Assembly: GCA_945903465.1 (NCBI GenBank)
Contig: CAMDOF010000009.1
Coordinates: 28,381-92,380 of the forward strand
Direction of reading: 5' to 3'
Source: Opitutus sp. GAS368
GTDB lineage: Bacteria; Verrucomicrobiota; Verrucomicrobiia; Opitutales; Opitutaceae
DNA length: 64,000 nt
Made by a program: the position numbers and the translations under genes. Shown here piece after piece: positions 26,215 to 35,444 of this stretch (positions within the stretch are counted from its first letter, which is position 1; each line of letters begins with the position of its first letter). The notes under the pieces are model-generated. The model was given only the letters and a program-made list of their open reading frames with translations, was not told where the DNA came from and did not search any database.

Positions 26215-27015
26215 TCAATGGTGAGCGATAAACGCCTCGAGCGCTTCACGCGTTATCCCGTGCCTCACGCCACATCGCGGGCAACGAATTTCCAGTTTCC
26301 GATCGCCCCCAAAGAGCCCCTCAGGATCTTGGCGCATTGCCGGGGCGACGATCGCCAGCATCCGCACCTGGTTGCACCCGCAGTGCCAGCGATAAACGCG
26401 CCGCTCCAACAATGTTAGGGTCTCTTCGACTTCAATCGCCCGCACCTGCTCCGCCGTAAGATTGCGCAACCAACCCAAATCACAGTCCGGATGTTCCGTT
26501 ACCATCGCGAAGGATTCCTCTCCGAGCTGAAAAAAACGCGCCCCGCGCTGCTCGCTCTGCGTGTAAAATTTCTCCGCCGCCGCCAAGGGATCGTTACCAC
26601 TAAAGGTCACCGCACTGCGCCGCTTTTCTCCGCGCCCCCGCACGACGTCCGCATAAAAAATATTCTCCGGCAACTCCTTCACGTTCTCGTCGAAAACGCT
26701 CCCAATTACCGCCCCGGTCTCGTTATCACCTGTTATAAAAAGATTCACGCGCGGCGCTTGAAAATTAATGGTCCACGCCAGCAGTTCGTTCCGTGGACGC
26801 GACGCGGCGTGCAGCACAAAAGCCACCAGCGCTCGCTTGAAAAGGGCATCATGCTCCGGCGCGACCCGGGTCTGCGTCGCCCCCAAGTGGAGATAGTAAT
26901 CAACAAAGAGCTCCCCAAAATCTGCCCGCGCCAGCAGCGCGTGGCGGTTCCGCACAAAATGCGTGCAAACTTCAAGGCCGGCATCGGCCAGGTTAGGCGG
27001 CGTGGTTTCCAACAT
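26215..27015 (-). CDS. hslO: Hsp33-like redox-regulated chaperone
   Basis: A 266-residue protein ending in the Hsp33 zinc switch: Cys212-G-Cys214, 30 residues, then Cys245-P-R-Cys248, followed by GVRHGITREALEAFI. This matches C-x-C-x(27-32)-C-x-x-C of HslO. The N-terminal half has the Hsp33 fold signs (INFQAPRVNLFITGDNETGAVIGSV and EKFYTQSEQRGARFFQLGEE, equivalent to the YFxxSEQ segment). In the family, oxidation releases zinc and activates holdase activity. The N-terminus diverges from well-known HslO, so this is probably a lineage-specific form. The start at ATG 27015 is the only reasonable one. Confidence 0.82.
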   Translation of the reverse strand: MLETTPPNLADAGLEVCTHFVRNRHALLARADFGELFVDYYLHLGATQTRVAPEHDALFKRALVAFVLHAASRPRNELLAWTINFQAPRVNLFITGDNETGAVIGSVFDENVKELPENIFYADVVRGRGEKRRSAVTFSGNDPLAAAEKFYTQSEQRGARFFQLGEESFAMVTEHPDCDLGWLRNLTAEQVRAIEVEETLTLLERRVYRWHCGCNQVRMLAIVAPAMRQDPEGLFGGDRKLEIRCPRCGVRHGITREALEAFIAHH

Positions 27016-27266
27016 CGGCCAAACCCTCGTCAGCCGCCATCATTTGTCCAGCCCTACCCACGCATAAATTCCCGCCCGAAAGCCAACCGCCGATTCACGA
27101 CCAAACCTACGCCACCGTTCACGGCGCCAGTCGCCACCGGCCCGACCCGCCAGGAACGCCGCCCACCCGCATTTTTAAACAAGCAGAGACCTCCCCCCCA
27201 GCGATGGTCCGCTCAGCGGCTCAGGCTCCAGCCGCACCCCCAAAAAAAAGACCTGAGCCTCGCTCG

Positions 27267-27992
27267 TTAACCACCCGCGGCGTCTTGGGCTGCGTGCCTC
27301 GTCTCGATACCTTTGACCTCGCCAGCCGCGGCGACCCTACGCCCGCACGCCCCGACCATCGCCGCGGCGGCAATACTTTCCAGCAACGCAAGCCGCTGCT
27401 CCGGAATTGCCGCCAACGCCACGGGCGGGCGCACCAATTCGAGCGCGTCCCCGCAACGCAGCAAAAGCCCCCATCCCGCGGGCACCTCCGCTGCAGCAAA
27501 AATATTCTCCTCCACCACAAGATAAAGAAAATCGGCGCAACAATATCGAAACATTTTGGAAAACTTCGTCCCGTGCAAAATCCGCGCCTGCAAGGTGGCC
27601 AAATCGGCGAGAACTTCCCGATAAGCTTGATGTTCCAGCCCCGAAAAATCCCACGAGTCAAATTCGGGAAACAGCGCGTCACTCCGGCGTAAATCCGGAC
27701 GATGAACTGCCAAAAGTTCTTCCAGCTTCGCTCGGCGCTGGCTCAGTTCTTCCAGCTGGGCGCGCGTCGCCTCCTCCGCATGCGCATCTTTAAGAAAATC
27801 CGCTCGCGCCTGCTTGCACTCGAACACCGCAGTCCGCCGCCCCCGACCACGCGAACACGCCGCCACATCCGCGCGATATCCCGTACGCGGGACCCTCACC
27901 TCGACCGCCGCCAGTCCGAAGCCGTTTGCCCCCGCCCAATGCAGAGCTAGTAACTTCAGCCGTCGATGCGCAGGAGTTTCGTTTTTAGCCAT
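27267..27992 (-). CDS. MmcB-like / PD-(D/E)XK-fold putative nuclease
   Basis: A 241-residue cytoplasmic protein. The N-terminal 65 residues show a PD-(D/E)XK pattern: helix (HRRLKLLALHWAGANG), Glu31, then Y-R-A-D42 and A-V-F-E58-C-K60. This is the spacing seen in MmcB and related repair nucleases. A charged coiled segment follows (residues 68-95), and the second half is Ala/Leu-rich with YCCADFLYLVVEEN and GWGLLLRCGD. The DNA-repair role is an inference from the fold. It is transcribed away from the following gene and precedes the Hsp33-like gene on the same strand by about 250 bases. Confidence 0.65.
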   Translation of the reverse strand: MAKNETPAHRRLKLLALHWAGANGFGLAAVEVRVPRTGYRADVAACSRGRGRRTAVFECKQARADFLKDAHAEEATRAQLEELSQRRAKLEELLAVHRPDLRRSDALFPEFDSWDFSGLEHQAYREVLADLATLQARILHGTKFSKMFRYCCADFLYLVVEENIFAAAEVPAGWGLLLRCGDALELVRPPVALAAIPEQRLALLESIAAAAMVGACGRRVAAAGEVKGIETRHAAQDAAGG

Positions 27993-28146
27993 GGTAAACG
28001 ACGTGACGTCCTCAACAAAAAGTCACGACCTTCTCGACCGGCGCGGGCGCATGAGATCGGACGATTGGTCGTCACCCTCGCCGCGGGGCCATCCCCATTT
28101 AGAAAACTACGTTCTTAAATTTCCCAGAAGAAGTAAGCGGCGAAGC

Positions 28147-28590
28147 TCACAAGGCCGAGGCGAGATTTGCCGCCCGCTCAGCATAGGCGTGGGCGGCGCG
28201 CGGTGAGCGGCCCGTCACCGCCGCCGATAAGCCGCCGTTCCAAGCCAACCCTATCATGTAGGGCGTGACCGGAATTCGAGCCGACTCGAGCCCAGCCTTC
28301 AGCCATTCATAGTGAATCACCGCGATGATGTCCGAAGTTCGTCGATCAAGCGCGCGCGTAAATGGGATCGATGTATGCATCTGCCACGTGTCGACGCGGA
28401 ACTGATACGCACCCAGCTCACCCCGCGCCCCGGGCCTCACGAGATCGCGGGGGTTTTCCAATTGGTGAATCGCCTCAAGCGTCGCGGCGCGGCTCGGAGC
28501 GGTTCCCGCCATCGCCCAAGAACCTGTCAACAAGACCAGCATACCCACGGCGCGCGTCCAACCGAGGAGGGCAGTCGTCAGGATGTTCAC
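28147..28590 (-). CDS. Secreted lysozyme-fold (transglycosylase-like) protein
   Basis: The 147-residue product has a hydrophobic N-terminus (signal peptide ending near SWAMAG) and a lysozyme-like core: AIHQLENP with a possible catalytic Glu45, G-E-L-G-A-Y-Q-F-R (57-65), a central helix HYEWLKAGLE and PYMIGLAWNGG near the C-terminus, which correspond to the Glu, Gly-xx-Q and AYN/WNGG elements of SLT-fold enzymes. It would act on peptidoglycan in the periplasm. The start is GTG 28590; an internal ATG at 28542 is an alternative with a shorter leader. Identification is by motif pattern, so it is moderate. Confidence 0.6.
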   Translation of the reverse strand: MNILTTALLGWTRAVGMLVLLTGSWAMAGTAPSRAATLEAIHQLENPRDLVRPGARGELGAYQFRVDTWQMHTSIPFTRALDRRTSDIIAVIHYEWLKAGLESARIPVTPYMIGLAWNGGLSAAVTGRSPRAAHAYAERAANLASAL

Positions 28591-29002
28591 GCCACCAGAG
28601 ACCGCCGAAGAACCCGCCAGCCCGTCTCGTCAGTTAAAATTAAATCACATTTTTTTGGAACTAAGGAACGAGCACGCGCGTGACCGAATTATCATCGCCG
28701 CGCTACCCTGAATTTCCGCACGCAACTTCCGGCCATTTTAAATCATCGCCGAAGCTGGCAAAACTGCCGGATCGAATCATGCGAGGCTCAAAGCACCTCC
28801 AGTGCTGGAGACCCTGAGCGGCGACCGCACTCCTCGCCATCGAGAACCACCGCGCCCCGGCGACGCTCCGTTGCCACCCTGCGCACGGCCGACCGAGCGC
28901 CCCCGCTTCCGCCGTGCATCTGCAAAGCAATGCCGCTCCTCCGAAAAACTTTTTTCAGGGATCCCGCATTTTGTCGTTGCGGGTCTGATTGTCCGGGAAC
29001 CA
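28591..29002. other. Intergenic stretch between divergent genes
   Basis: About 410 bases between the minus-strand lysozyme-like gene and the plus-strand SNF2 gene. It should hold both promoters. An open frame from 28802 runs in phase into the SNF2 gene but has Pro/Arg-rich sequence unlike the family. An AT-rich block near 28636-28665 is the clearest promoter candidate. Confidence 0.4.
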
Positions 29003-31444
29003 ATGCATCCCGCTCAACCGATGCTGCGACTCCACCTGCCACCCAACCTCGCCTCCGCCGCTCCCCGTGACGCCATCGCCGTGCGCGTGGAACTTGACCT
29101 GAGCACTTCCCCGACCCCTGAACTTTTTACCGGTCTCGCACTTTTACAACGCTGGTGCGGCACGACCACCCCGCCGGCTTTTCTCCAACTCACCCGCTCG
29201 CAATTACGCCAGCTGATCGATGCGCTTCGTGCTCAGTCCGTCTTCTTTTGGGTAAATGGGCCCCCCACCGCCATCACCTGGAACGACACCGAGCTCTCGG
29301 GCGTTTCCATCTTTCTCCGCCCTGTCATCACCGCCCGAGCCAAGCTCGCCGTCACCGAACCCAAGCCGCCCATCCGATCCCCGACCGGTGCCCCCCAGCC
29401 GTTAACTGTCGACGGCGGCGAACACTTTATCGCCCTCTCCCTCCCTTCTCGCGAACACCCACGTTACGCCGAGGCTCTCGCCTTGCTCAAGGAGAGCGGC
29501 TTCACCCTCGAACCGTCCAACCGAAAATGGTGGCTCCGCGATCGCCATAAAGTCCTTAACTTTATCGCCGCCCACCGGACCCGGCTACGCGAAACATTCG
29601 CCGCCGAGTTCACGCTGAACTTCCAAAAAAATACCAGCCATCTGCATCAGGCCGAAATCGCCGCGGAGGTGACCGAAGCCGGTGATAGTTTCTCGGTTAG
29701 CCTCGGCCTGCGCGCGGGCCCCGCCGACGAGGTCGCGCTCCGCTCCGCGGTCGCGACCAACCGAGGCTACCTCGAGGCCGGCGGAAAGGTGTTCCTTTTT
29801 GATCGTCAGCAACTCGAGAAACTCACGGCCGCGCAGCGCGCCCTGACCGGTGATCCCACCACGGGCTTCGCGCCACGACGAACCCAGCGGGTCTCCGCGG
29901 CCCGTGCGGCCGAAGCTCAGGAGATTCTCGAGGAACTCTCCCCCGGTTTCCAATCGCCCGAGTCCTGGAAAACGCGCAGCCACGCCCTCCGTCACCTCAG
30001 CGCCCTCGCCCCCGCGCCCATGGCGGCGCCACTCCATGACCAACTCCGGCCCTATCAGCGGCTCGGGGCAGCTTGGCTCTGGCACCTTTACCGTCATGAG
30101 CTCGGCGGTATTCTCGCGGACGAAATGGGTCTGGGGAAAACGCTCCAAGCCCTCGCCCTGCTCACCGCGCTGCCCGGCCGCCCGTCCTCCCACCAGGCCA
30201 CCGGCCGCCCTCTTTTTAGCGCCCTCAGTCTCGTGATTGCGCCCGCCTCCCTGCTCGAAAACTGGCGCCGCGAGGCCGCCCGCTTCGCTCCGCAGTTGCG
30301 CGTCTTTGTCCATCACGCGGGTCAACGCTTAAGCTCCGCCGCCGCGTTCGTAAATCACGACCTCGTCATCACCAGTTACGGCACCCTTGCCCGCGATCAG
30401 GCATTATTTACTTCGATTGAATTTACCGCCGTCGTCGCGGATGAGGCTCAGCATATTAAAAACCGCCGTTCCCAAAATGCGGCCGCGCTGCGGGCCTTGC
30501 GCGCGCGCGCCCGCTTCCTGCTCACCGGGACCCCACTCGAAAACTCCCTCGACGACCTCCGCTCGCTCTTCGAATTCCTGCTCCCCGGCTATCTCACAAA
30601 AATCCCCGCCGGCATCCGCGGCGACGAACGCGGCTGGTTCGACGAGCGCCTCAAGGCGCAGACCGCCCCCTATATTTTGCGCCGTACAAAAAAAGCCGTC
30701 GCGCCCGAACTACCCGAAAAACTCGAGCAGGTCATTTGGTGCGAGCTGACCCCCGCTCAGGCCAAGCTCTACCGCGAGACCCAAGAAAGATCGGAACGAG
30801 AACTTTTTGACCTCGAAGCGGGCGGGGCCAATCAAGCTGCCCTGCAATTCACCGCACTCACGCAACTCCTCCGCCTCCGCCAAATCTGCTGCGATCCTCG
30901 GCTCATCGCCCCGGATTCGTCCCCCGATCTTTCCACCAAGCTCGAAAGCTTTAACGAACTCCTCGCCGAGGCGATCGACGATGGCCATCGCGTCCTCGTC
31001 TTCTCCCAGTTCACCTCTCTGCTCGCGTTGCTCCGCACGGCACTCGACACCCAGGCGATCCCCCACTGTTACCTCGATGGCTCCATGACCACCGCCGCCC
31101 GTCAGGCCGCCGTCGATCTATTTCAATCCTCGCCTGATATTCCGCTGTTTCTCCTCTCGCTCAAGGCGGGCGGCACCGGCCTCAATCTCACCGGCGCGGA
31201 TACGGTCGTGCATTTCGACCCTTGGTGGAATCCAGCGGCCGAAGCCCAAGCGACTGATCGCGCCCATCGCATCGGCCAAACGCGCGTCGTCACCAGCTAC
31301 AAACTCATCGCCGCCGGTACCGTCGAAGAAAAAGTCCTCGCCCTCCAAACCGAGAAACGCGCGCTCCTCGCGGGTGTTTTCGAGGCCAGCGATGCGGCGG
31401 CGGCCAAACTTTCCCTCGCCGACCTGAAATTTTTACTCAAGTAA
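29003..31444 (+). CDS. SNF2/HepA-type DEAD-box superfamily 2 ATPase
   Basis: The start at ATG 29003 gives 813 residues (a second ATG lies 18 bases later). The N-terminal 340 residues form a poorly characterised region typical of bacterial SNF2 proteins. The motor follows: D-E-M-G-L-G-K-T (near residue 375), SLVIAPASLLENW, VVADEAQH (near 479), LTGTPLENSLDDL, VFSQFTSLLALL, LLSLKAGGTGLNL and HFDPWWNPAAEAQATDRAHRIGQ. These proteins translocate on nucleic acid and remodel DNA-protein complexes; the target is not predictable. It precedes the SDR gene by 77 bases on the same strand. Confidence 0.93.
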   Translation: MHPAQPMLRLHLPPNLASAAPRDAIAVRVELDLSTSPTPELFTGLALLQRWCGTTTPPAFLQLTRSQLRQLIDALRAQSVFFWVNGPPTAITWNDTELSGVSIFLRPVITARAKLAVTEPKPPIRSPTGAPQPLTVDGGEHFIALSLPSREHPRYAEALALLKESGFTLEPSNRKWWLRDRHKVLNFIAAHRTRLRETFAAEFTLNFQKNTSHLHQAEIAAEVTEAGDSFSVSLGLRAGPADEVALRSAVATNRGYLEAGGKVFLFDRQQLEKLTAAQRALTGDPTTGFAPRRTQRVSAARAAEAQEILEELSPGFQSPESWKTRSHALRHLSALAPAPMAAPLHDQLRPYQRLGAAWLWHLYRHELGGILADEMGLGKTLQALALLTALPGRPSSHQATGRPLFSALSLVIAPASLLENWRREAARFAPQLRVFVHHAGQRLSSAAAFVNHDLVITSYGTLARDQALFTSIEFTAVVADEAQHIKNRRSQNAAALRALRARARFLLTGTPLENSLDDLRSLFEFLLPGYLTKIPAGIRGDERGWFDERLKAQTAPYILRRTKKAVAPELPEKLEQVIWCELTPAQAKLYRETQERSERELFDLEAGGANQAALQFTALTQLLRLRQICCDPRLIAPDSSPDLSTKLESFNELLAEAIDDGHRVLVFSQFTSLLALLRTALDTQAIPHCYLDGSMTTAARQAAVDLFQSSPDIPLFLLSLKAGGTGLNLTGADTVVHFDPWWNPAAEAQATDRAHRIGQTRVVTSYKLIAAGTVEEKVLALQTEKRALLAGVFEASDAAAAKLSLADLKFLLK

Positions 31445-31520
31445 GTCATCTCCCTGCACGTTCCACTCCCCCTTTTTTGTGGATTCCAACGAGCCAGCCG
31501 CTCTTCTCACTCATCCCAAT

Positions 31521-32318
31521 ATGCGCCTCACTGGAAAAACTGTCCTCATCACTGGCGCGAGCAAGGGCATCGGCCGCACGCTCGCGCTCGGCTGCGCCCG
31601 CGAGGGTGCCGACGTTATCCTTAACTATCATTCAGACCGAGCTGGGGCCGAATCCGCCGCCTCCGAAATTCAAGCTCTCGGCCGAAAAACGCTCGTCGTC
31701 CGGGCCGACCTCGCCCGCGTCAAACAGATCGACCGCATGTTCGCGACCGCGCGACAACACTTCCCGCGCCTCGACGTCCTCATTAATAATGCCGGACTCA
31801 CCGGCTGGGCCAGTTTTTTTGATACGACCGAGGAAAAATGGGACGTCGTCCTCAACACCAATCTCAAAGGCACTTTCTTCTGCTCGCTCGCCGCCGCCCG
31901 CTGGATGCGCGCCACCCAAACGGCCGGCAGTATCGTCAACGTCTCCACCCAGTGCGCCCAGCTCGCGGTTAAAAATCTCGTCGCCTACGGCACCAGTAAG
32001 GCCGCCATCCACGGCCTCACGAAACAACTCGCCGTCGAGCTCGCCGCGCTCGGAATCCGCGTGAACACGTTCGCCCCGGGCCCCGTCAATGTTGACCGCA
32101 ATCTCAAAGACGATCCCGACTATCGCGACGTCTGGGGCGCGATGATTCCCCTCGGCCGTACCGCCGAGACCGCGGAAATGGTCGGCCCCGCCCTCTTCCT
32201 CGCCTCGAGCGATTCAAGCTACGTCACCGGCCAGACGTTATACGTCGACGGCGGCTGGACCGTGCAGGGCATGGTCCCCACCAGCAACGTCGAAAAAGCC
32301 GCGAAAAAAAACCGCTAG
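31521..32318 (+). CDS. SDR-family NAD(P)-dependent sugar dehydrogenase (putative first step of oxidative pathway)
   Basis: A 265-residue classical SDR starting at ATG 31521 (an upstream GTG adds 14 unrelated residues). It has the cofactor motif T-G-A-S-K-G-I-G (11-18), NNAG (89-92), the Ser142/Tyr156/Lys160 triad in VSTQCAQLAVKNLVAYGTSK, and a terminal YVTGQTLYVDGGW. By position at the head of a sugar-acid cluster it is expected to oxidise an aldose at C1 to a lactone, as glucose-1-dehydrogenase-type SDRs do. The substrate (xylose, arabinose, fucose or a related sugar) is not predictable from the sequence. Confidence 0.9.
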   Translation: MRLTGKTVLITGASKGIGRTLALGCAREGADVILNYHSDRAGAESAASEIQALGRKTLVVRADLARVKQIDRMFATARQHFPRLDVLINNAGLTGWASFFDTTEEKWDVVLNTNLKGTFFCSLAAARWMRATQTAGSIVNVSTQCAQLAVKNLVAYGTSKAAIHGLTKQLAVELAALGIRVNTFAPGPVNVDRNLKDDPDYRDVWGAMIPLGRTAETAEMVGPALFLASSDSSYVTGQTLYVDGGWTVQGMVPTSNVEKAAKKNR

Positions 32319-32328
32319 GGCCGCACTC

Positions 32329-32377
32329 TGTATCTAATTTTTGATTACATAAAAGTCCCCGCCGACCCACTTCTCTT
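32329..32377. promoter_or_regulatory. AT-rich imperfect palindrome before the FAH-family gene
   Basis: The short gap before the dehydratase gene contains an AT-rich block with inverted arms (TAAT at 32335-32338 and ATTA at 32344-32347, extended by TGTA...TACA with a 2-base insert on the left side). It is the clearest AT-rich non-coding site in the cluster and could be a promoter or operator for the downstream LacI protein. The assignment is tentative. Confidence 0.3.
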
Positions 32378-33211
32378 ATGCTTCGCCTCTACGCCACGAC
32401 CGCCGGATTAATCATCGAAAAAAATGGCCAGTGCATCACGCCGACCGTCGCGCTTTCCCTCGATGCGCTCTTTCATGCGACCGACCCCGTCGCCGTGGTC
32501 GCGGCCGCCTTCGCCAGTGGCCGGGCCACCGCTGCTCCCGTGGCCGCTGCCTTGCTCGCCCCGCTGCAATCTCAAGAAGTCTGGGCCGCCGGGGTCACCT
32601 ACTTTCGGAGCCGCACCGCGCGCATGGAGGAATCCAAGGTCGCCGGCGGCGGTAGCTTCTACGACCGGGTCTATGAGGCGGATCGCCCAGAGATTTTTTT
32701 TAAAGCCACCCCGCACCGCGTCGCCGCTCCGGGTACCGGCGTCGGTATTCGCTCCGACTCCCGCTGGAATGTCCCCGAACCGGAGCTCACGCTCGCCATC
32801 AACTCTTCCGGAAAAATCTTCGGGTACACTCTTGGCAACGATATGAGTTCGCGGGATATCGAGGGCGAAAACCCCCTCTACCTGCCGCAGGCCAAGGTCT
32901 ACCATCGCAGCGCCGCCCTCGGCCCGTGCCTAATCGTCACGACCACCCTGCCCGCCGCCGACGCGATCATCGCGATCGAGATTTGCCGCGCCGGCGCGAC
33001 CGTTTTTTCCGGCCAAACGACCGTCGGCCAGATCAAGCGCCCTCTCGCATCGCTCGCCGACTGGCTCTTTCGCGATAACACGTTCCCCGATGGCGCCTAC
33101 TTAATGACCGGTACCGGCGTGGTCCCGCCCGACGCCTTCACGCTCCAGCCGGCGGACGAGATCCGCATCAGCCTTGAGCCCGTCGGTATTCTCGTTAACC
33201 ACGTCCTCTAA
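32378..33211 (+). CDS. Fumarylacetoacetate hydrolase-family protein, probable 2-keto-3-deoxy-pentonate dehydratase
   Basis: The 277-residue protein has the FAH C-terminal fold with the motif R-x-x-R-M-E-E-S (residues near 77-85), the FYDRVYEADRPEIFFKA block characteristic of archaeal KdaD-type 2-keto-3-deoxyarabinonate dehydratases, VPEPELTLAI (metal-binding Glu pair) and YTLGNDMSSRDIEGENPLY. In the Weimberg pathway this enzyme dehydrates 2-keto-3-deoxy-pentonate to 2-oxoglutarate semialdehyde. Its place between a dehydrogenase and a semialdehyde dehydrogenase supports that role. The specific sugar is inferred. Confidence 0.85.
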   Translation: MLRLYATTAGLIIEKNGQCITPTVALSLDALFHATDPVAVVAAAFASGRATAAPVAAALLAPLQSQEVWAAGVTYFRSRTARMEESKVAGGGSFYDRVYEADRPEIFFKATPHRVAAPGTGVGIRSDSRWNVPEPELTLAINSSGKIFGYTLGNDMSSRDIEGENPLYLPQAKVYHRSAALGPCLIVTTTLPAADAIIAIEICRAGATVFSGQTTVGQIKRPLASLADWLFRDNTFPDGAYLMTGTGVVPPDAFTLQPADEIRISLEPVGILVNHVL

Positions 33212-33393
33212 ATTCCACTCCCGCGCGTTCTTTTACCCGCTTCCGACCACCGCCCGCTCACCCCGGCCGCGCGCTCCCGCCGCCCCGCTTTTAACGAACG
33301 ACGGCGCTCTTTTTTTTCGCCAGCCTGGCGCACGTCTGCCACCATCGCCCTCCGCTCGCGGTTCTCCTTTAATCACTCCTCTCCTTCGCTCCC

Positions 33394-34989
33394 ATGTCTC
33401 TCCACGGTCTTAGCCTCCTCGCTGGTCATCCCGGAAAAATCGGCGGAAAATCATTTCAGGCCATCAATCCTACGACGAATACGCCCCTCAATCCCTCCTT
33501 TCATGAGGCGTCTCCCGCTGAAGTGAATGCCGCGCTCGACGACGCCGCCGCCGCCTTCGCCGCCGACCGAGCCCGCTCTGGCGCCGATCGCGCGAAATTT
33601 CTCGAAACCATTGCCAGCGAGATTGAGGCCCTCGGCGATTCACTTCTGCAGCGCGCCCACCAAGAATCCGGCCTGCCACTCGCCCGCCTCACCGGCGAAC
33701 GCGGCCGCACCTGTGGACAGCTCCGCCTCTTCGCCCAACTCGCCCGCGAGGGCTCGTGGGTCGACGCGCGCATCGATCCCGCTCTACCCGACCGCCAACC
33801 GCTCCCGCGGGTCGATATCCGCCGCCTGCTCGTCCCGCTCGGCCCCGTCGTTGTCTTCGGTTCGTCCAACTTCCCACTCGCGTTCTCCGTGGCTGGGGGC
33901 GACACCGCTTCCGCGCTCGCCGCCGGTTGCACCGTCGTCGTTAAAGCTCACCGTGCCCACCCCGGTACCTCCGAGCTCGTCGCCACCGCGATCAATCGCG
34001 CCATCGTCATTTGCGGCCTGCCTCCGGCGACCTTCTCCCTCATCCACGGCGGCGGTGCGACCATCGGTATCGCCATGGTGAAACATCCTGCCACGACCGC
34101 GGTAGGGTTCACGGGTTCCTCCGCCGCTGGCCGCGCGCTCTGCGATGCCGCCGCCGCGCGCCCTCACCCGATTCCGGTCTTCGCCGAGATGAGCAGCCTC
34201 AACCCACTCTTCATTCTGCCGGGCGCTCTCGCGGAACGGGCCACGGCCATCGCGGCCGGCCTCGTCACTTCCTTCACGCTCGGCGTCGGCCAATTTTGCA
34301 CCAAGCCCGGCCTCGTCTTCCTCGTGCGCGGCCCGGACACGGACGCTTTTCTCCAGAAGCTCGCCACCACGGTCTGCGCCGCTCCTACTGGCACGATGCT
34401 CACAAGCGGTATCCGCGATGCCTTCCTTGAACATCGCGCTAAAGTCACCGGTCTCGCCGGGGTCCATCTCCTTGCCGCCGCCACCACGGTTATCCAAGAG
34501 GCCCGCACCGAAACATCGCCGAGCGTCGCCACCACCTCCGCTCAAAATTTCCTCGCCCAGCCGACCCTCGCCACCGAGGCCTTCGGGCCCTTCACGGTGG
34601 TCGTCAGTTGTGAAAACGCCTCCGAACTCGTCGCATGCGCGCGCTCCCTCGAAGGTCAACTCACCGCCACCGTGCACGGTAACGCCGCTGACCTGGCGGG
34701 AGCGCATCCGCTCCTCGCTGCCCTCGAACGAATCGCCGGCCGCGTCGTCCTGAATGGCTTTCCCACCGGCGTCGAGGTCTGCTCCGCGATGAACCACGGC
34801 GGTCCTTACCCCGCCACCTCCGATCCTCGTTTCACCTCCGTCGGAACCGCCGCGATCCTCCGCTTCGCCCGCCCCGTCTGCTACCAAAATTTCCCCGACG
34901 CCTTGCTTCCCGACGCCTTGAAAAATGCAAACCCACTCGGGTTGTTGCGGCTCGTGGAAGGTCAGCCGACACGGGAGACCCGAGCCTGA
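33394..34989 (+). CDS. Aldehyde dehydrogenase, 2-oxoglutarate-semialdehyde dehydrogenase type
   Basis: A 531-residue ALDH with catalytic Cys302 in V-G-Q-F-C-T-K-P-G and general base Glu265 in F-A-E-M-S-S-L-N-P. The cofactor segment is PLGPVVVFGSSNFPLAFS and the final block is LNGFPTGVEVCSAMNHGGPYP. The combination G-Q-F-C-T-K-P and NHGGPYPATSD is typical of alpha-ketoglutarate semialdehyde dehydrogenases of pentose and sugar-acid pathways. It would convert the product of the preceding dehydratase to 2-oxoglutarate. Spacing to the preceding gene is 182 bases, with a short GC hairpin in the gap. Confidence 0.93.
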   Translation: MSLHGLSLLAGHPGKIGGKSFQAINPTTNTPLNPSFHEASPAEVNAALDDAAAAFAADRARSGADRAKFLETIASEIEALGDSLLQRAHQESGLPLARLTGERGRTCGQLRLFAQLAREGSWVDARIDPALPDRQPLPRVDIRRLLVPLGPVVVFGSSNFPLAFSVAGGDTASALAAGCTVVVKAHRAHPGTSELVATAINRAIVICGLPPATFSLIHGGGATIGIAMVKHPATTAVGFTGSSAAGRALCDAAAARPHPIPVFAEMSSLNPLFILPGALAERATAIAAGLVTSFTLGVGQFCTKPGLVFLVRGPDTDAFLQKLATTVCAAPTGTMLTSGIRDAFLEHRAKVTGLAGVHLLAAATTVIQEARTETSPSVATTSAQNFLAQPTLATEAFGPFTVVVSCENASELVACARSLEGQLTATVHGNAADLAGAHPLLAALERIAGRVVLNGFPTGVEVCSAMNHGGPYPATSDPRFTSVGTAAILRFARPVCYQNFPDALLPDALKNANPLGLLRLVEGQPTRETRA

Positions 34990-35444
34990 AGTCACCGACG
35001 AATTCTCGAATCACCCATCTTCATGTCCTTCGCTTCGATTGGCAGCAGCGACGCGATTCCCGGTTACCCCAGCGCGGTTCCGAGCCGACCGAGCGGCCTC
35101 GGCCGTCAGCTCTTTAACCTTCAAAGCGGAGTGATCCATCATCGTGCTACTCGCCGGAAATTTCGCATTCTTCCCTCCTTGGCCAGGACGATGGACGGAT
35201 CGATCGCTTGGTTTAATCCTACGAAATCCCCGCGCGCGCGCACGAGATGCCACCGGTTTCGCTCCGACCAAGAAAAAAGCAGGCCGATTATTTTCGGGCT
35301 CCTCGAAAAACTTTGGAAAGGGCCACGGCCGATGACGACCTCTGGGCCATCCCTCCGCTCATTGAGCAGTCGAGCCAACACCGCGGACCGCGCCGAGCAT
35401 TCTCGCTCACAGTCCTCCTTTTAAACACAGTCACACCCTGACCC
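34990..35444. other. Intergenic stretch within the sugar-acid cluster
   Basis: About 455 bases separate the aldehyde dehydrogenase and YjhG-type genes. No reading frame with recognisable domain or start context was seen. Short GC palindromes (such as CGGCCTCGGCCG near 35095) occur but nothing with a T-tract terminator. The gap implies that the dehydratase gene may have its own promoter. Confidence 0.45.

Noticed and set aside
33300..33335. Hairpin CGCCAG-C-CTGGCG next to a T8 tract
   Set aside because: The T-tract precedes the hairpin on the plus strand, and on the minus strand it reads as A-tract, so it is not a rho-independent terminator.
35023..35424. 133-codon frame in the gap before the YjhG-type gene
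   Set aside because: Ser/Arg/Pro-rich, no start context, no domain, and codon pattern unlike the neighbours.
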